Both the position numbers and the translations under genes were made by a program. A DNA stretch of 49,489 nt, taken from NCBI GenBank assembly GCA_009377525.1, contig WHTW01000046.1, forward strand, positions 1 through 49,489, written 5' to 3'. Under the pieces are notes generated by a model. That model was not told where the DNA came from, searched no databases, and saw only the letters and a program-made list of their open reading frames with translations. Shown here piece by piece: positions 1 to 12,317 of the stretch (positions are counted from its first letter, which is position 1; every line of letters starts with the position of its first letter). The stretch is from Rhodospirillales bacterium. GTDB taxonomy: Bacteria > Pseudomonadota > Alphaproteobacteria > Reyranellales > Reyranellaceae.

Positions 1-577
1 CCGGTCGACGCGCCATCACGCTATAGATGTCGTTCTCCCGATCCCCCACCACGATCACCTGCTCAGCATCCTTCAGCAGGTCGGCCACGATCTGCGCCGT
101 CGTCAGCCAGCGCCGCGATTCCTTCGCCGCCAGATCGCGCTCCTGACGTGCCACCTTTACCTTGCCAGACCGCTTCCAGATCGTGGCGTCCGCCAAGCCC
201 ACTACTGCCGCACTCTCAACGTCGACGGCCACCGCCGCATGGATCAGGAACCCCGCCGACTTGCCATCCCCAGCAGGGCCCAGATCCCATCGTCCCGCCT
301 CGCGGCCCGAAAAGTTCACCTCCGTCGTGTCCTGCGCCACCACGATCCGCCGACCCAGGCAGCGACGCGCTGTCCGCTCGGCTACCGTCTCGACGATCTC
401 TTCCTTGGTCACCGACGGCGACTCCAAAAACCGCGCCATGCCAAGCTCGCCGGCCCGGCTCTTGCCGACCCGCCGCTGAACCAGCGAACTTGTCGCTACG
501 ATCCGATTGAACACGATCGACCCACGACGCGCCAACCGCTTGTCGCCAAACTCTCCAATGCTCTCACTCGACAACAC
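1..577 (-). CDS. IS4/Tn5-like transposase, 3' end cut by window edge
   Basis: Translating the minus strand from a GTG at 577 gives one unbroken frame to base 1. It has the N-terminal signature of Tn5-like IS4-family transposases (GEFGDKRLARR near residue 11). The DDE catalytic core follows: the first aspartate lies in VVAQDTTEVNF and the second in VVGDRENDIYSV close to the window edge. The third catalytic residue (the Glu of the YREKK region) would lie beyond base 1, so completeness cannot be judged. A TGA lies in frame just upstream of the chosen GTG, so the start can only be this GTG or a TTG at 574. The terminal inverted repeat should lie within about 578-660, but I cannot define it without the other end. 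Confidence 0.85.
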   Translation of the reverse strand, partial: MLSSESIGEFGDKRLARRGSIVFNRIVATSSLVQRRVGKSRAGELGMARFLESPSVTKEEIVETVAERTARRCLGRRIVVAQDTTEVNFSGREAGRWDLGPAGDGKSAGFLIHAAVAVDVESAAVVGLADATIWKRSGKVKVARQERDLAAKESRRWLTTAQIVADLLKDAEQVIVVGDRENDIYSVMARRP

Positions 578-702
578 CGATGCACCCCGCCACTCTCACC
601 GATGTCCGTGAATCACAACGCAAGTCTCCTCGCAACCCCCGCCGCGAAGATGTGTGAATGCCCTAGCCCCCAAGGGGGAGAGGAATTTGAGCAGCGTTCG
701 AC

Positions 703-1875
703 CTAAGCCGTCTCGGCGAACAGCTCGCGACCGATCAGCATGCGGCGGATCTCGCTGGTGCCGGCGCCGATCTCATAGAGCTTGGCGTCGCGCAGCAGGC
801 GGCCGGTCGGATAGTCGTTGATGTAGCCGTTGCCGCCCAAAAGCTGGATGGCGTCGAGCGCCACCAGCGTCGCCTTCTCGGCGGCGTAGAGGATGGCGCC
901 CGCCGAATCCTTGCGCGTGGTCTGGCCGCGGTCACAGGCCTTGGCGACGGCGTACACATAGGCCTTGCAGGCGTTCATGGTGGTGTACATGTCGGCAAGC
1001 TTGCCCTGCACGAGCTGGAACTCGCCGATCGCCTGGCCGAACTGCTTGCGCTCGTGCACGTAGGGCACGACGACATCCATGGCCGCCTGCATGATGCCGA
1101 GCGGTCCCGCCGCCAGCACGGCGCGCTCGTAGTCGAGCCCGCTCATCAGCACGTTGACGCCCTTGCCGACGGCGCCTAGCACGTTCTCGGCCGGGATCTC
1201 GCAATCCTCGAACACCAGCTCGCCGGTCGACGAGCCGCGCATGCCCATCTTGTCGAGCTTCTGCGCCACCTTGAAACCCTTGCGGTCGGTCTCGACGATG
1301 AAGGCCGTGATGCCGCGCGGCCCGGCGGCCGGATCGGTCTTGGCATAGACCACGACCACCTGCGCATCGGGGCCGTTGGTGATCCACATCTTGGTGCCAT
1401 TCAGCACGTAGCGGTCGCCCTTCTTGTCGGCACGCAGCTTCATGGCGACGACGTCGGAGCCAGCGCCCGACTCGCTCATCGCCAGGCTGCCGACATGCTC
1501 GCCGGAAATCAGCTTGGGCAGGAAGCGCTTCTTCTGCTCGTCGTTGCCGTTGCGGCGGATCTGGTTGACGCAGAGGTTGGAATGGGCGCCGTAGCTCAGG
1601 CCCACGGCGGCCGAGGCGCGGCTCACCTCCTCGACCGCGATGACGTGCTCGAGGTAGCCCAACCCCGAGCCGCCATATTCCTCCTCGACGGTGATGCCGT
1701 GCAGGCCGAGCTCACCCATCTTGGGCCACAGCTCGCGCGGGAACCGGTCGGTCTTGTCGAGCTCGGCGGCGATCGGCGCCACCTGGTCGGCAGAGAAACG
1801 CTGGACCTGCTCGCGCAGCGCATCGGCGGTCTCGCCCAGACCGAAATCGAACGGCGGCATTGCGTTGGGGATCAT
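703..1875 (-). CDS. liuA: Isovaleryl-CoA dehydrogenase
   Basis: A 390-residue FAD acyl-CoA dehydrogenase of normal family length that oxidises isovaleryl-CoA to 3-methylcrotonyl-CoA in leucine catabolism and passes electrons to ETF (etfBA lie at 37.6-39.3 kb). The N-terminal helical, middle beta and C-terminal helical domains are all present. [10 protein letters not shown] (about 132-141) and WITNG are the flavin-binding signatures. The general base matches Glu250 in [16 protein letters not shown], the helix-G position that distinguishes isovaleryl-CoA dehydrogenase from short- and medium-chain enzymes. [15 protein letters not shown] closes the protein. The other leucine genes (liuB/liuD) are not nearby. 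ATG at 1875 is used; a second ATG at 1860 is possible. Substrate assignment is by family knowledge; another branched-chain acyl-CoA is the main alternative. Confidence 0.92.
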   Translation of the reverse strand: MIPNAMPPFDFGLGETADALREQVQRFSADQVAPIAAELDKTDRFPRELWPKMGELGLHGITVEEEYGGSGLGYLEHVIAVEEVSRASAAVGLSYGAHSNLCVNQIRRNGNDEQKKRFLPKLISGEHVGSLAMSESGAGSDVVAMKLRADKKGDRYVLNGTKMWITNGPDAQVVVVYAKTDPAAGPRGITAFIVETDRKGFKVAQKLDKMGMRGSSTGELVFEDCEIPAENVLGAVGKGVNVLMSGLDYERAVLAAGPLGIMQAAMDVVVPYVHERKQFGQAIGEFQLVQGKLADMYTTMNACKAYVYAVAKACDRGQTTRKDSAGAILYAAEKATLVALDAIQLLGGNGYINDYPTGRLLRDAKLYEIGAGTSEIRRMLIGRELFAETA

Positions 1876-1904
1876 GACTCTGCTTGCCTATCAGGAGGGA
1901 ATCG

Positions 1905-2348
1905 TCACGGCGGCGAATCCACCTTGACGTTGATTCTAATCAGCTTCCATTCGCCGTCCGACGGGATGAAGTCCAGATCGAAATAAACCCGCAGCGGCTC
2001 GGTGGGAAAGGAGCCTTTCACCAGGAGCTTGCCCTCGTCGTCGACGCGTGGCGGCGGGTCGTAGGTTGGTTTCATCGCGGCGACGATATCGAAGTCGAGA
2101 TGCTTCTTGTTGAATTCGCGAAATGTCCGCGCCAGCCGCTCGACCGGGAACTGCTCGCGGAACGGCTTGGATAGCTTGGCGTGGAAGACCTCGTAGTTGC
2201 CGGTGACGTTGGCGTCGTTGAAGGTGAGCAGCGTCGTCTTGACCAGCGCCTCGAGTGCGCGCTCCGACGGCACCTTGTTCTGAGCCTGCGCGACCGACAT
2301 GGCCAGCATCAGCACCATCGCAGCCAATACGTGGACGATCACCGTCAT
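1905..2348 (-). CDS. Secreted hypothetical protein, possible NTF2-like fold
   Basis: 147 residues with a clear Sec signal peptide (hydrophobic segment VLAAMVLMLAMS, cleavage after AQA around residue 22). The mature part begins with a helix containing TLLTFNDANVTGNYEVFHAKLS and ends in alternating strands (RVYFDLDFIPSDGEWKLIRINV). A helix followed by strands finishing in 'GEWKLIRI' is typical of NTF2-like/SnoaL-type small domains; this is a fold inference and no catalytic residues are evident. It lies between mgtE and liuA on the same strand, with 138 bases before it and 29 after it. No function is assigned. Confidence 0.75.
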   Translation of the reverse strand: MTVIVHVLAAMVLMLAMSVAQAQNKVPSERALEALVKTTLLTFNDANVTGNYEVFHAKLSKPFREQFPVERLARTFREFNKKHLDFDIVAAMKPTYDPPPRVDDEGKLLVKGSFPTEPLRVYFDLDFIPSDGEWKLIRINVKVDSPP

Positions 2349-2486
2349 CGAGCGTCCTCCCCGCCAACACGATAGCCCGGTGGAGGCGTCCTGCGAAGCC
2401 GCTCACGCCGCCCCGCGCAGGACCGCCGATGAAGCCCGCAACACGGCCGCCGAGGCGCCGCATCTCCTGGAGTGGCGCGCGCCAAG

Positions 2487-3845
2487 CTAAAGCAGGAACA
2501 CCGTCGCCAGGCCGAGAAAAGCGAGGAAGCCGATCACGTCGGTCACCGTCGTCAGGAACACGGTCGACGACACCGCCGGATCGACGCCGAACTTCCGCAG
2601 GCCGAGCGGGATCAGCGTGCCGGCGAGTGCGGCGGCGATCAGATTGCAGATCATGGCGGCACCGATCACGGAGCCGAGCCGCCAGTCGCCGTACCAGGCG
2701 ACCACGGCGGCACCCATCACCAGGGCGAAGATCATGCCGTTCAGGCCGCCCACCGCCGCCTCCTTGGCGACGAAGCGCAGAGCATTGGCCGCGGTGAGCT
2801 GGCCGGTGGCAAGCGCGCGCACCGCCACGGTCACGGTCTGGGTGCCGGCATTGCCGCCCATCGAGGCGACGATCGGCATCAGCACCGCCAGCGCCACGAT
2901 CTTCTCGATCGCCCCTTCGAACTGGCCGATCACGAACGAGGCCAGGACTGCCGTCGCGAGATTCACCGTCAGCCAGACGGCGCGCAGCCGAGCGGTGCGC
3001 ACCGGCGGGGCGTGCATGTCGTCGATGCCGACGCCGCCCATCTTCAAGAGGTCTTCCTCGGCCTCCTCGTCGATCACGTCGACCACGTCGTCGACCATGA
3101 TCACGCCTTCCAGCCGACCGCGCTTGTCGACCACCGGGCACGACACCAGGTTCTTGTCGCGGAACAGGTGGGCCACCTCGACCTGGTCGGCGCTGGCCGG
3201 CACCGAGGGGATGTCCGGATCGACGATGTCGAGGATCGGCACCGGCCGCTTGGTGCGCAGCATGCGGCCCAGAGGCACCGAGCCGCGCAGCCGGCCCGCG
3301 GGATCGACGACGAAGATGTCGTAGACGTCGTCGGGCAGGTCGGTCGCCTCGCGGCAATGGTCGATCACCTCGCCCACCGTCCACCTGTCGGGGATCTTGA
3401 CCAGCGAACGCTGCATCAGGCGCCCGGCGGTGTCCTCGGGATAGGCCAGCGCGCTTTCGATCTCGGCGCGCTCCTCGGCCGGCAGTTCGGCCAGGACCTC
3501 CTGGCGCTCCTGCTCCGGCAACTCCTCGAGGATGGCCACCGCGTCGTCGGTCTCGAGCTCGCGGGCGGCGGCGGCGATGTCCTTGCTGTCGAGCTGGTCG
3601 AGGACGTCCTCCAGGACCTCCTCGTCGAGCTCGATCAGGGTCTCGGGATCGAGGTCACGCTTGAGGATGCCGACCAGCTTGTCGCGTTCGGCCTCGGCGA
3701 CCTGCTCGAGGATCGAGGCCTGGCCGGTGGCGCTGAGGCCAGCGAGCAGGCTCCTGACATCTTCCGCCCGATCGTCAGCGAGCGCGGCCTCGACGCGCCG
3801 GACCAGCTCCGGCGTCACTTCGTCGAGGACGTCGGGCTCGCTCAT
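2487..3845 (-). CDS. mgtE: Magnesium transporter MgtE
   Basis: About 452 residues with the full MgtE layout. An acidic N-domain of helical repeats (to about residue 130) is followed by a pair of CBS domains (about 135-260). A linking helix and five transmembrane helices complete the protein. The pore signature PIVASMGGNAGTQT in the second membrane helix is intact. The protein is a Mg2+ channel gated by cytosolic Mg2+ through the N and CBS domains. ATG at 3845 is chosen (MSEPDVLDEV). A GTG at 3860 lies upstream in frame and would overlap the end of maeB by 8 bases. Either way the gene follows maeB with almost no gap, so co-transcription is likely. Malic enzyme needs a divalent metal, but a functional link is only a guess. 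Confidence 0.95.
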   Translation of the reverse strand: MSEPDVLDEVTPELVRRVEAALADDRAEDVRSLLAGLSATGQASILEQVAEAERDKLVGILKRDLDPETLIELDEEVLEDVLDQLDSKDIAAAARELETDDAVAILEELPEQERQEVLAELPAEERAEIESALAYPEDTAGRLMQRSLVKIPDRWTVGEVIDHCREATDLPDDVYDIFVVDPAGRLRGSVPLGRMLRTKRPVPILDIVDPDIPSVPASADQVEVAHLFRDKNLVSCPVVDKRGRLEGVIMVDDVVDVIDEEAEEDLLKMGGVGIDDMHAPPVRTARLRAVWLTVNLATAVLASFVIGQFEGAIEKIVALAVLMPIVASMGGNAGTQTVTVAVRALATGQLTAANALRFVAKEAAVGGLNGMIFALVMGAAVVAWYGDWRLGSVIGAAMICNLIAAALAGTLIPLGLRKFGVDPAVSSTVFLTTVTDVIGFLAFLGLATVFLL

Positions 3846-3852
3846 CCGCCGA

Positions 3853-6138
<2,286 letters not shown>

Positions 6139-6174
6139 GCTCGCCTCCCAATCACCAAACTCGTCATCCCCTAA

Positions 6175-6210
6175 CAAAAAGGGCCGCCAATTGGGTTTCC
6201 AATGGGCGGC
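6175..6210 (-). terminator. Intrinsic terminator of tRNA-Leu
   Basis: On the minus strand a hairpin with arms GCCGCC/GGCGGC extended by ATTGG/CCAAT, with one mismatch and a short loop, is followed by CCTTTTTG. It begins about 30 bases after the tRNA 3' end, the normal place for a Rho-independent terminator. It separates the tRNA from maeB downstream. Confidence 0.8.
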
Positions 6211-6240
6211 ATATCACCTTTTCGATCGAACCGGCGAGTT

Positions 6241-6325
6241 TGGTGCGGCCAAGAAGACTCGAACTTCCACGCCTCGCGGCACTAGCACCTCAAGCTAGCG
6301 CGTCTACCAATTCCGCCATGGCCGC
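6241..6325 (-). tRNA. tRNA-Leu (anticodon GAG)
   Basis: The minus strand reads GCGGCCATGGCGGAATTGG at the 5' end. The anticodon arm is CTAGC-TTGAGGT-GCTAG (anticodon GAG, reading CUC/CUU). A class II variable arm follows, then a T arm with GTTCGAGTC. The acceptor stem GCGGCCA pairs with TGGCCGC, followed by discriminator A and an encoded CCA. Length is 85 bases, as expected for a long-variable-arm leucine tRNA. The intrinsic terminator follows at 6210-6175. Confidence 0.97.
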
Positions 6326-6385
6326 GCCGGTCGATGGGGCGGGGGATACCAAATAGACCCCGCAGTGGCAAGGCAACTCGGGAGG

Positions 6386-6437
6386 GCCAATGGCTGAGCC
6401 AATGGCTGAGCCAATGGCTGAGCCAATGGCTGAGCCA
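6386..6437 (+). repeat. 12-bp tandem repeat at lipB start (4 copies)
   Basis: The unit ATGGCTGAGCCA is present four times exactly (6390-6437), preceded by a partial GCCA. It sits in the short space between tRNA-Leu and lipB, which are transcribed divergently. The period is a multiple of three, so each unit adds Met-Ala-Glu-Pro to lipB in frame. The units are identical, which suggests a recent slippage expansion. Confidence 0.95.
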
Positions 6438-7181
6438 ACGGGTGGGCGAACACGCCCTATTGCGCTTGGCCTCCGAAGCACCGATTTTGCCACAATGGAC
6501 AAGCCGGAATGGCGCATTTCCGACGGCCCGGTGCCCTACCACGAGGCGCTGTCCGTCATGGAAGAGCGCGTCGCCGATATCCGGGCGGGCCGCGCGCGCG
6601 AGCTCGTCTGGCTGCTCGAACACCCGCCGCTCTACACATCGGGGACCAGCGCCAAGCCGCAGGACCTGCTGCAGCCCATGCGCTTTCCTGTCCATGTCGC
6701 AGGCCGCGGTGGGCAGTACACCTATCACGGTCCGGGTCAGCGCGTGGTCTATGCCCTGCTCGACCTGCGCGCACGCCGCCAGGACGTGCGGCGCTTCGTG
6801 TCCGACCTCGAGGAGTGGACCATCCGCACCCTGGCCCGCTTCAGCGTGACTGCCGAACGCCGGGCCGGGCGGGTCGGCGTCTGGGTGGTGCGACCGGACA
6901 AGCCTCCCCTACCCGACGGCCGCCCGCGCGAGGACAAGATCGCGGCCATCGGCGTGCGCATCCGTCACTGGGTGTCGTTCCATGGGCTGTCGATCAACGT
7001 CGAGCCCGACTTGTCGCACTATGCGGGCATCGTGCCGTGCGGCATCGCCGAGCATGGGGTGACGTCACTGGTCGACCTCGGCCTGCCGGTGACGCTGCCC
7101 GATCTCGACACGGCGCTGGCCGAGACCTTCGAGGAGGTGTTCGTTCCAAGGGCCATCACAGCGCGCTCTATGGCCCTTTGA
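6390..7181 (+). CDS. lipB: Octanoyltransferase (lipoyl(octanoyl) transferase LipB)
   Basis: Transfers octanoyl from octanoyl-ACP to lipoyl domains, the first step of protein lipoylation (pyruvate and 2-oxoglutarate dehydrogenases, glycine cleavage H protein). Family motifs are complete: [12 protein letters not shown] (about 106-117), [11 protein letters not shown] with the catalytic Lys182, and PCGI with the acyl-accepting Cys216 (numbering from the first ATG). The first ATG is preceded closely by GGGAGGG, a good ribosome site. The protein would then start with four MAEP repeats followed by about 20 non-conserved residues. The conserved domain begins after Met36 (ATG at 6495, [11 protein letters not shown]), which is the alternative start and gives 228 residues. 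The 3' end overlaps convergent parE by 14 bases. Confidence 0.95.
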   Translation: MAEPMAEPMAEPMAEPTGGRTRPIALGLRSTDFATMDKPEWRISDGPVPYHEALSVMEERVADIRAGRARELVWLLEHPPLYTSGTSAKPQDLLQPMRFPVHVAGRGGQYTYHGPGQRVVYALLDLRARRQDVRRFVSDLEEWTIRTLARFSVTAERRAGRVGVWVVRPDKPPLPDGRPREDKIAAIGVRIRHWVSFHGLSINVEPDLSHYAGIVPCGIAEHGVTSLVDLGLPVTLPDLDTALAETFEEVFVPRAITARSMAL

Positions 7182-7473
7182 GCAGCGCCGCCAAATCGCG
7201 AGAGGCGTGGACGACGCGGACGATCTGTACCCTGCCGCCAGAAACGAAGTAGAGCACGATGTAGGATCGAAGCGTGCTTACAGGGTAGGCGCGCAAGCCG
7301 GCAACGATGTGATCCAGGCGCCGCGAACCGATCCGTGGTTGACGCGCCAATAGGTCGAAGGTTTCTTCGACCATTTCCAGGAATCGATAGGCTGCCTGTG
7401 GGCTTCGTGCGGCTATGTACGCTGCGTGCTCGTCGATATCTTGGGTCGCTCGCCGTCGCCGGACGACTTTCAC
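7168..7473 (-). CDS. parE: ParE/RelE-family toxin
   Basis: 101 residues with the ParE pattern: an N-terminal strand, two amphipathic helices ([23 protein letters not shown]...), QPRIGSRR, and strands including [26 protein letters not shown]. This is the RelE/ParE fold; ParE members poison DNA gyrase. Its ATG overlaps the antitoxin stop by four bases (7470-7473), so the antitoxin is translated first. The toxin's 3' end runs 14 bases into the end of lipB on the opposite strand. The family is clear; the target is by analogy. Confidence 0.9.
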   Translation of the reverse strand: MKVVRRRRATQDIDEHAAYIAARSPQAAYRFLEMVEETFDLLARQPRIGSRRLDHIVAGLRAYPVSTLRSYIVLYFVSGGRVQIVRVVHASRDLAALLKGP

Positions 7474-7727
7474 CGCCGCTTCTTCGTTATGGACCGACGC
7501 AACGCTTGCCGCCGCTTATTCCAATAGGCCGCATCGGGAGCCTCCAAGGGACTCTCCAGGCCTTCGCGCACGAGTTCCGCCAATCGCTGCTCGGCTTTCC
7601 GCCGCTGATCCTGCCGTATCAAGTCGCGCACGTACTCGCTCGACGACGCGTAGCTGCCCTCGGCGACCTGCCGGTCGACATGGGCTTTGAGCTCGGGCGA
7701 AATCGCCACGTTCATGGTCGTAGGCAT
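7470..7727 (-). CDS. parD: ParD-family antitoxin
   Basis: 85 residues. The N-terminus is a ribbon-helix-helix DNA-binding domain (MNVAISPELKAHVDRQVAEG, SSSEYVRDLIRQDQR). A basic, Trp-containing C-terminal tail (AAYWNKRRQALRRS) is expected to wrap the toxin. It neutralises the adjacent ParE and probably represses its own promoter, which would lie in the 39 bases between this gene and acyP or just inside acyP's end. Confidence 0.9.
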   Translation of the reverse strand: MPTTMNVAISPELKAHVDRQVAEGSYASSSEYVRDLIRQDQRRKAEQRLAELVREGLESPLEAPDAAYWNKRRQALRRSITKKRR

Positions 7728-7766
7728 GTACTTATCCTAGGCCCATTGGCAGTTTTTGCCAATCGG

Positions 7767-8048
7767 TCAGGCCGTCGGCTGCTGCGTAAAACCTTGCGGC
7801 AGGACGTCGAGGTCGACCGGCTCGACATCGACGTTGTCGACGCGGGCCATGGTCGGGCCGCGGCGGCAGGCGTCGATCATCTCGCCCACCGCCTTGTCGT
7901 CGCCGACGATCAGCGCCTCGACCGCGCCATCGGTGCGGTTGCGCACCCAGCCGGCGAGGCCGAGGCGCCGCGCGGCGGATATCGTCCAGTCGCGATAGCC
8001 CACGCCCTGCACCCGGCCGGAGATCACGAGGCGGGCTTGCAGCGCCAT
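7767..8048 (-). CDS. acyP: Acylphosphatase
   Basis: 93 residues, the usual acylphosphatase length; it hydrolyses acyl phosphates. The signature [11 protein letters not shown] carries the phosphate-binding loop and catalytic Arg. The catalytic Asn lies in [18 protein letters not shown]. The start ATG at 8048 lies four bases after the pccA stop, so it is the last gene of the pccB-orf-pccA-acyP operon. A longer frame reading upstream into pccA exists but its extra residues are not conserved in character. Confidence 0.93.
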   Translation of the reverse strand: MALQARLVISGRVQGVGYRDWTISAARRLGLAGWVRNRTDGAVEALIVGDDKAVGEMIDACRRGPTMARVDNVDVEPVDLDVLPQGFTQQPTA

Positions 8049-8052
8049 CGGG

Positions 8053-10092
<2,040 letters not shown>

Positions 10093-10094
10093 TC

Positions 10095-10328
10095 TCACGG
10101 TTCCTTTCTATCGCGGTCGAACTGGCCCATGGCCCAGGCGGTATGGCCGGCAATCAGCGGCATCCAGGCCGTCAGCACCCACAGCCACCACGGATAGCGG
10201 CTGCTGAACAGGGCGTTGACGGCGATCAGCACCAGAAGCGTCAGCAGCGCAATGATGACGTGCAGGCGCACCATGCGGCCCCGTCTCATGCGCTCCTCCG
10301 GCTTGAGATGCGCGGCCATCGAGGTCAC
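10095..10328 (-). CDS. Small two-helix membrane protein between pccB and pccA
   Basis: 77 residues. A short basic cytosolic N-terminus ([17 protein letters not shown]) is followed by two hydrophobic helices ([17 protein letters not shown] and [15 protein letters not shown]). A charged tail QFDRDRKEP closes the protein. This is the general layout of '2TM domain' proteins. The first start is a GTG at 10328 that overlaps the pccB stop as GTGA; ATG at 10319 ([11 protein letters not shown]) is the alternative. Its stop nearly touches the pccA start. The tight placement on both sides implies co-translation with propionyl-CoA carboxylase; what it does there is unknown. Confidence 0.8.
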   Translation of the reverse strand: MTSMAAHLKPEERMRRGRMVRLHVIIALLTLLVLIAVNALFSSRYPWWLWVLTAWMPLIAGHTAWAMGQFDRDRKEP

Positions 10329-11857
10329 AGAGGCACGTTACCGTGCTTGCGCCACGGGTTCTCGAGCCGCTTGTTCTCGAGCGTAGCGAGCGCCTTGCAG
10401 ACGCGCCGGCGCGTGCCGTGCGGCATGATCACGTCGTCGATGAAGCCGCGATTGGCCGCCACGAACGGGTTGGCGAACTTCTCGCGGTATTCCTCGGTGC
10501 GCTTGGCGATCTTGGCGGCATCGCCGATGTCGGAGCGGAAGATGATCTCGACCGCGCCCTTGGCACCCATCACCGCGATCTCCGCACCCGGCCAGGCATA
10601 GTTCACGTCGCCGCGCAGGTGCTTGGAGGCCATGACGTCGTAGGCCCCGCCATAGGCCTTGCGGGTGATGACGGTCACCTTGGGCACCGTCGCCTCGGCA
10701 TAGGCATACAGAAGCTTGGCGCCGTGCTTGATGATGCCGCCGAACTCCTGGGTGGTGCCCGGCAGGAAGCCCGGCACGTCGACGAAAGTGACGATCGGGA
10801 TGTTGAAAGCATCGCAGAAGCGCACGAAGCGGGCGGCCTTGCGCGAGCTGTCGATATCGAGGCAGCCCGCCAGCACCATCGGCTGGTTGGCGATGAAGCC
10901 CACAGTACGGCCGGCCATGCGGCTGAAGCCGATGACGATGTTAGCCGCCCATTCCGGCGAAAGCTCGAAGAAATCGCCTTCGTCGGCGATCTTGAGGATC
11001 AGCTCCTTGATGTCGTAGGGCTTGTTGGGGCTGTCCGGCACCAGAGTGTCGAGCGAGAAGTCGTCGCGGTCGACCGGATCGTTCGTCAGCCGCAAGGGCG
11101 GCTTCTCGCGATTATTGGCGGGCAGGAAATCGACGAAACGGCGAAGCTGCAACAGCGCCTCGATGTCGTTCTCGAAGGCGAGATCGGAGACGCCCGACTT
11201 CTGCGTGTGGGTGAGCGCGCCGCCCAGCTCCTCCTGGGTCACCGTCTCGTGCGTGACGGTCTTCACCACGTCCGGACCGGTGACGAACATGTAGGAGCTG
11301 TCCTTCACCATGAAGATGAAGTCGGTCATGGCCGGCGAATAGACCGCGCCGCCGGCGCACGGGCCCATGACCATGGAAATCTGCGGGATGACGCCCGAGG
11401 CCAGCACATTGCGCTGGAAGACGTCGGCGTAGCCCGCCAGCGAATCCACACCCTCCTGGATGCGTGCGCCGCCCGAGTCGTTCAGGCCAAGCACCGGTGC
11501 GCCGACCTTCATGGCCATGTCCATGACCTTGCAGATCTTGGCGGCGTGCATGCCCGACAGCGCGCCGCCGAACACGGTGAAGTCCTGGCTGAAGACATAG
11601 ACCAGCCGGCCGTTGATCGTGCCGTGGCCGGTCACCACGCCGTCGCCTGGGATCTTCTGGTTCTCCATGCCGAAGTCGATCGAGCGATGCTCGACGAACA
11701 TGTCGTATTCCTCGAACGAGCCGGGATCGAGCAGTGCATCGATGCGCTCGCGCGCCGTCAGCTTGCCCTTGGCGTGCTGCGCCTCGACGCGGCGTTGGCC
11801 GCCGCCCTGGCGCGCCGCCGCGCGACGACGCTCAAGCTCTTCCAACATCTGCTGCAT
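10325..11857 (-). CDS. pccB: Propionyl-CoA carboxylase beta subunit
   Basis: 510 residues, the carboxyltransferase subunit. Both crotonase-like halves are present. [19 protein letters not shown] and [17 protein letters not shown] form the N-terminal acyl-CoA/biotin site. [33 protein letters not shown] and [10 protein letters not shown] make up the C-terminal half. It ends in the conserved KHGN-containing tail. First gene of the pccB-orf-pccA-acyP run. ATG at 11857 has GGAG about nine bases upstream. Propionyl-CoA specificity is inferred from similarity to PccB rather than to AccD-like chains. Confidence 0.95.
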   Translation of the reverse strand: MQQMLEELERRRAAARQGGGQRRVEAQHAKGKLTARERIDALLDPGSFEEYDMFVEHRSIDFGMENQKIPGDGVVTGHGTINGRLVYVFSQDFTVFGGALSGMHAAKICKVMDMAMKVGAPVLGLNDSGGARIQEGVDSLAGYADVFQRNVLASGVIPQISMVMGPCAGGAVYSPAMTDFIFMVKDSSYMFVTGPDVVKTVTHETVTQEELGGALTHTQKSGVSDLAFENDIEALLQLRRFVDFLPANNREKPPLRLTNDPVDRDDFSLDTLVPDSPNKPYDIKELILKIADEGDFFELSPEWAANIVIGFSRMAGRTVGFIANQPMVLAGCLDIDSSRKAARFVRFCDAFNIPIVTFVDVPGFLPGTTQEFGGIIKHGAKLLYAYAEATVPKVTVITRKAYGGAYDVMASKHLRGDVNYAWPGAEIAVMGAKGAVEIIFRSDIGDAAKIAKRTEEYREKFANPFVAANRGFIDDVIMPHGTRRRVCKALATLENKRLENPWRKHGNVPL

Positions 11858-11879
11858 TCATGAACTCCGGCTCATTACG

Positions 11880-11900
11880 TCTGTTTTCGACCAAAACAGA
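11880..11900. promoter_or_regulatory. Inverted repeat upstream of pccB
   Basis: Perfect 8-bp arms TCTGTTTT / AAAACAGA separated by five bases, centred about 33 bases upstream of the pccB start. It is AT-rich in an otherwise GC-rich stretch. A regulator operator is the likeliest reading. It could also act as a weak terminator for the decayed gene upstream. Confidence 0.35.
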
Positions 11901-11908
11901 AGGAAGGT

Positions 11909-12309
11909 CTAGACCTGAGGCCGCTCCCGGGCAGGGCAAACGTCGTCCATATGTCGGTCAGGCGACGCCGGTGTGCGGCCGATTCGCTCGATCCTGAACA
12001 GGTCGTCTTCCTTGCCGATGCCGTCGATATTGAAGCAGCGCAGAGCGCTTTCGCTTTGCACGGTGCAATAGAAGTGATCGATGCTGTAGCCGTGGTTGCT
12101 CTTGACCGACGTGAAGACGATCTCGACCTTGCCGCCTGCCGTGACGACGTGACCGCATTGGGCGTAGTCCTGGAGCGGACTGCGGCCCCTCTGCCTCGCG
12201 CGCGCCGCTTGAATTGCCATTCGCCGGCAAGATCCTGCGCGACCGACGGTTCGACGACCGTCACGAGAGCGGCGAGCAATACCGCGAGAACGCCAACCTG
12301 TCGCTTCAC
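11909..12309 (-). pseudogene. Frameshifted secreted protein
   Basis: The frame starting at ATG 12309 gives a good signal peptide (GVLAVLLAALVTVV, cleavage after SVAQ) and the mature start DLAGEWQF, then turns into low-complexity Arg/Ser text. A second frame, offset by one base, picks up protein-like sequence from LQDYAQCGHVVTAGG through VEIVFTSVKSNHGYSIDHFYC to DGIGKEDDLFRIERIG, ending at 11909. The two parts look like one small secreted beta-rich protein with a single-base frameshift around 12180-12215. This could be a true pseudogene or a sequence error. The cysteines in QCG, YC and RCF suggest disulfides. No family recognised. Confidence 0.65.
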
Positions 12310-12317
12310 GGTCGCCT

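Noticed and set aside
600..702. Regulatory RNA or gene between the IS4-like transposase and liuA
   Set aside because: Only a short CCCCC-AA-GGGGG palindrome is visible; nothing else supports a feature, and the IS end cannot be set.
6177..6180. TTG at 6177 as maeB start
   Set aside because: It falls in the T-run of the tRNA terminator, lacks a ribosome site, and adds 13 residues not typical of MaeB; TTG at 6138 has GGGAGG.
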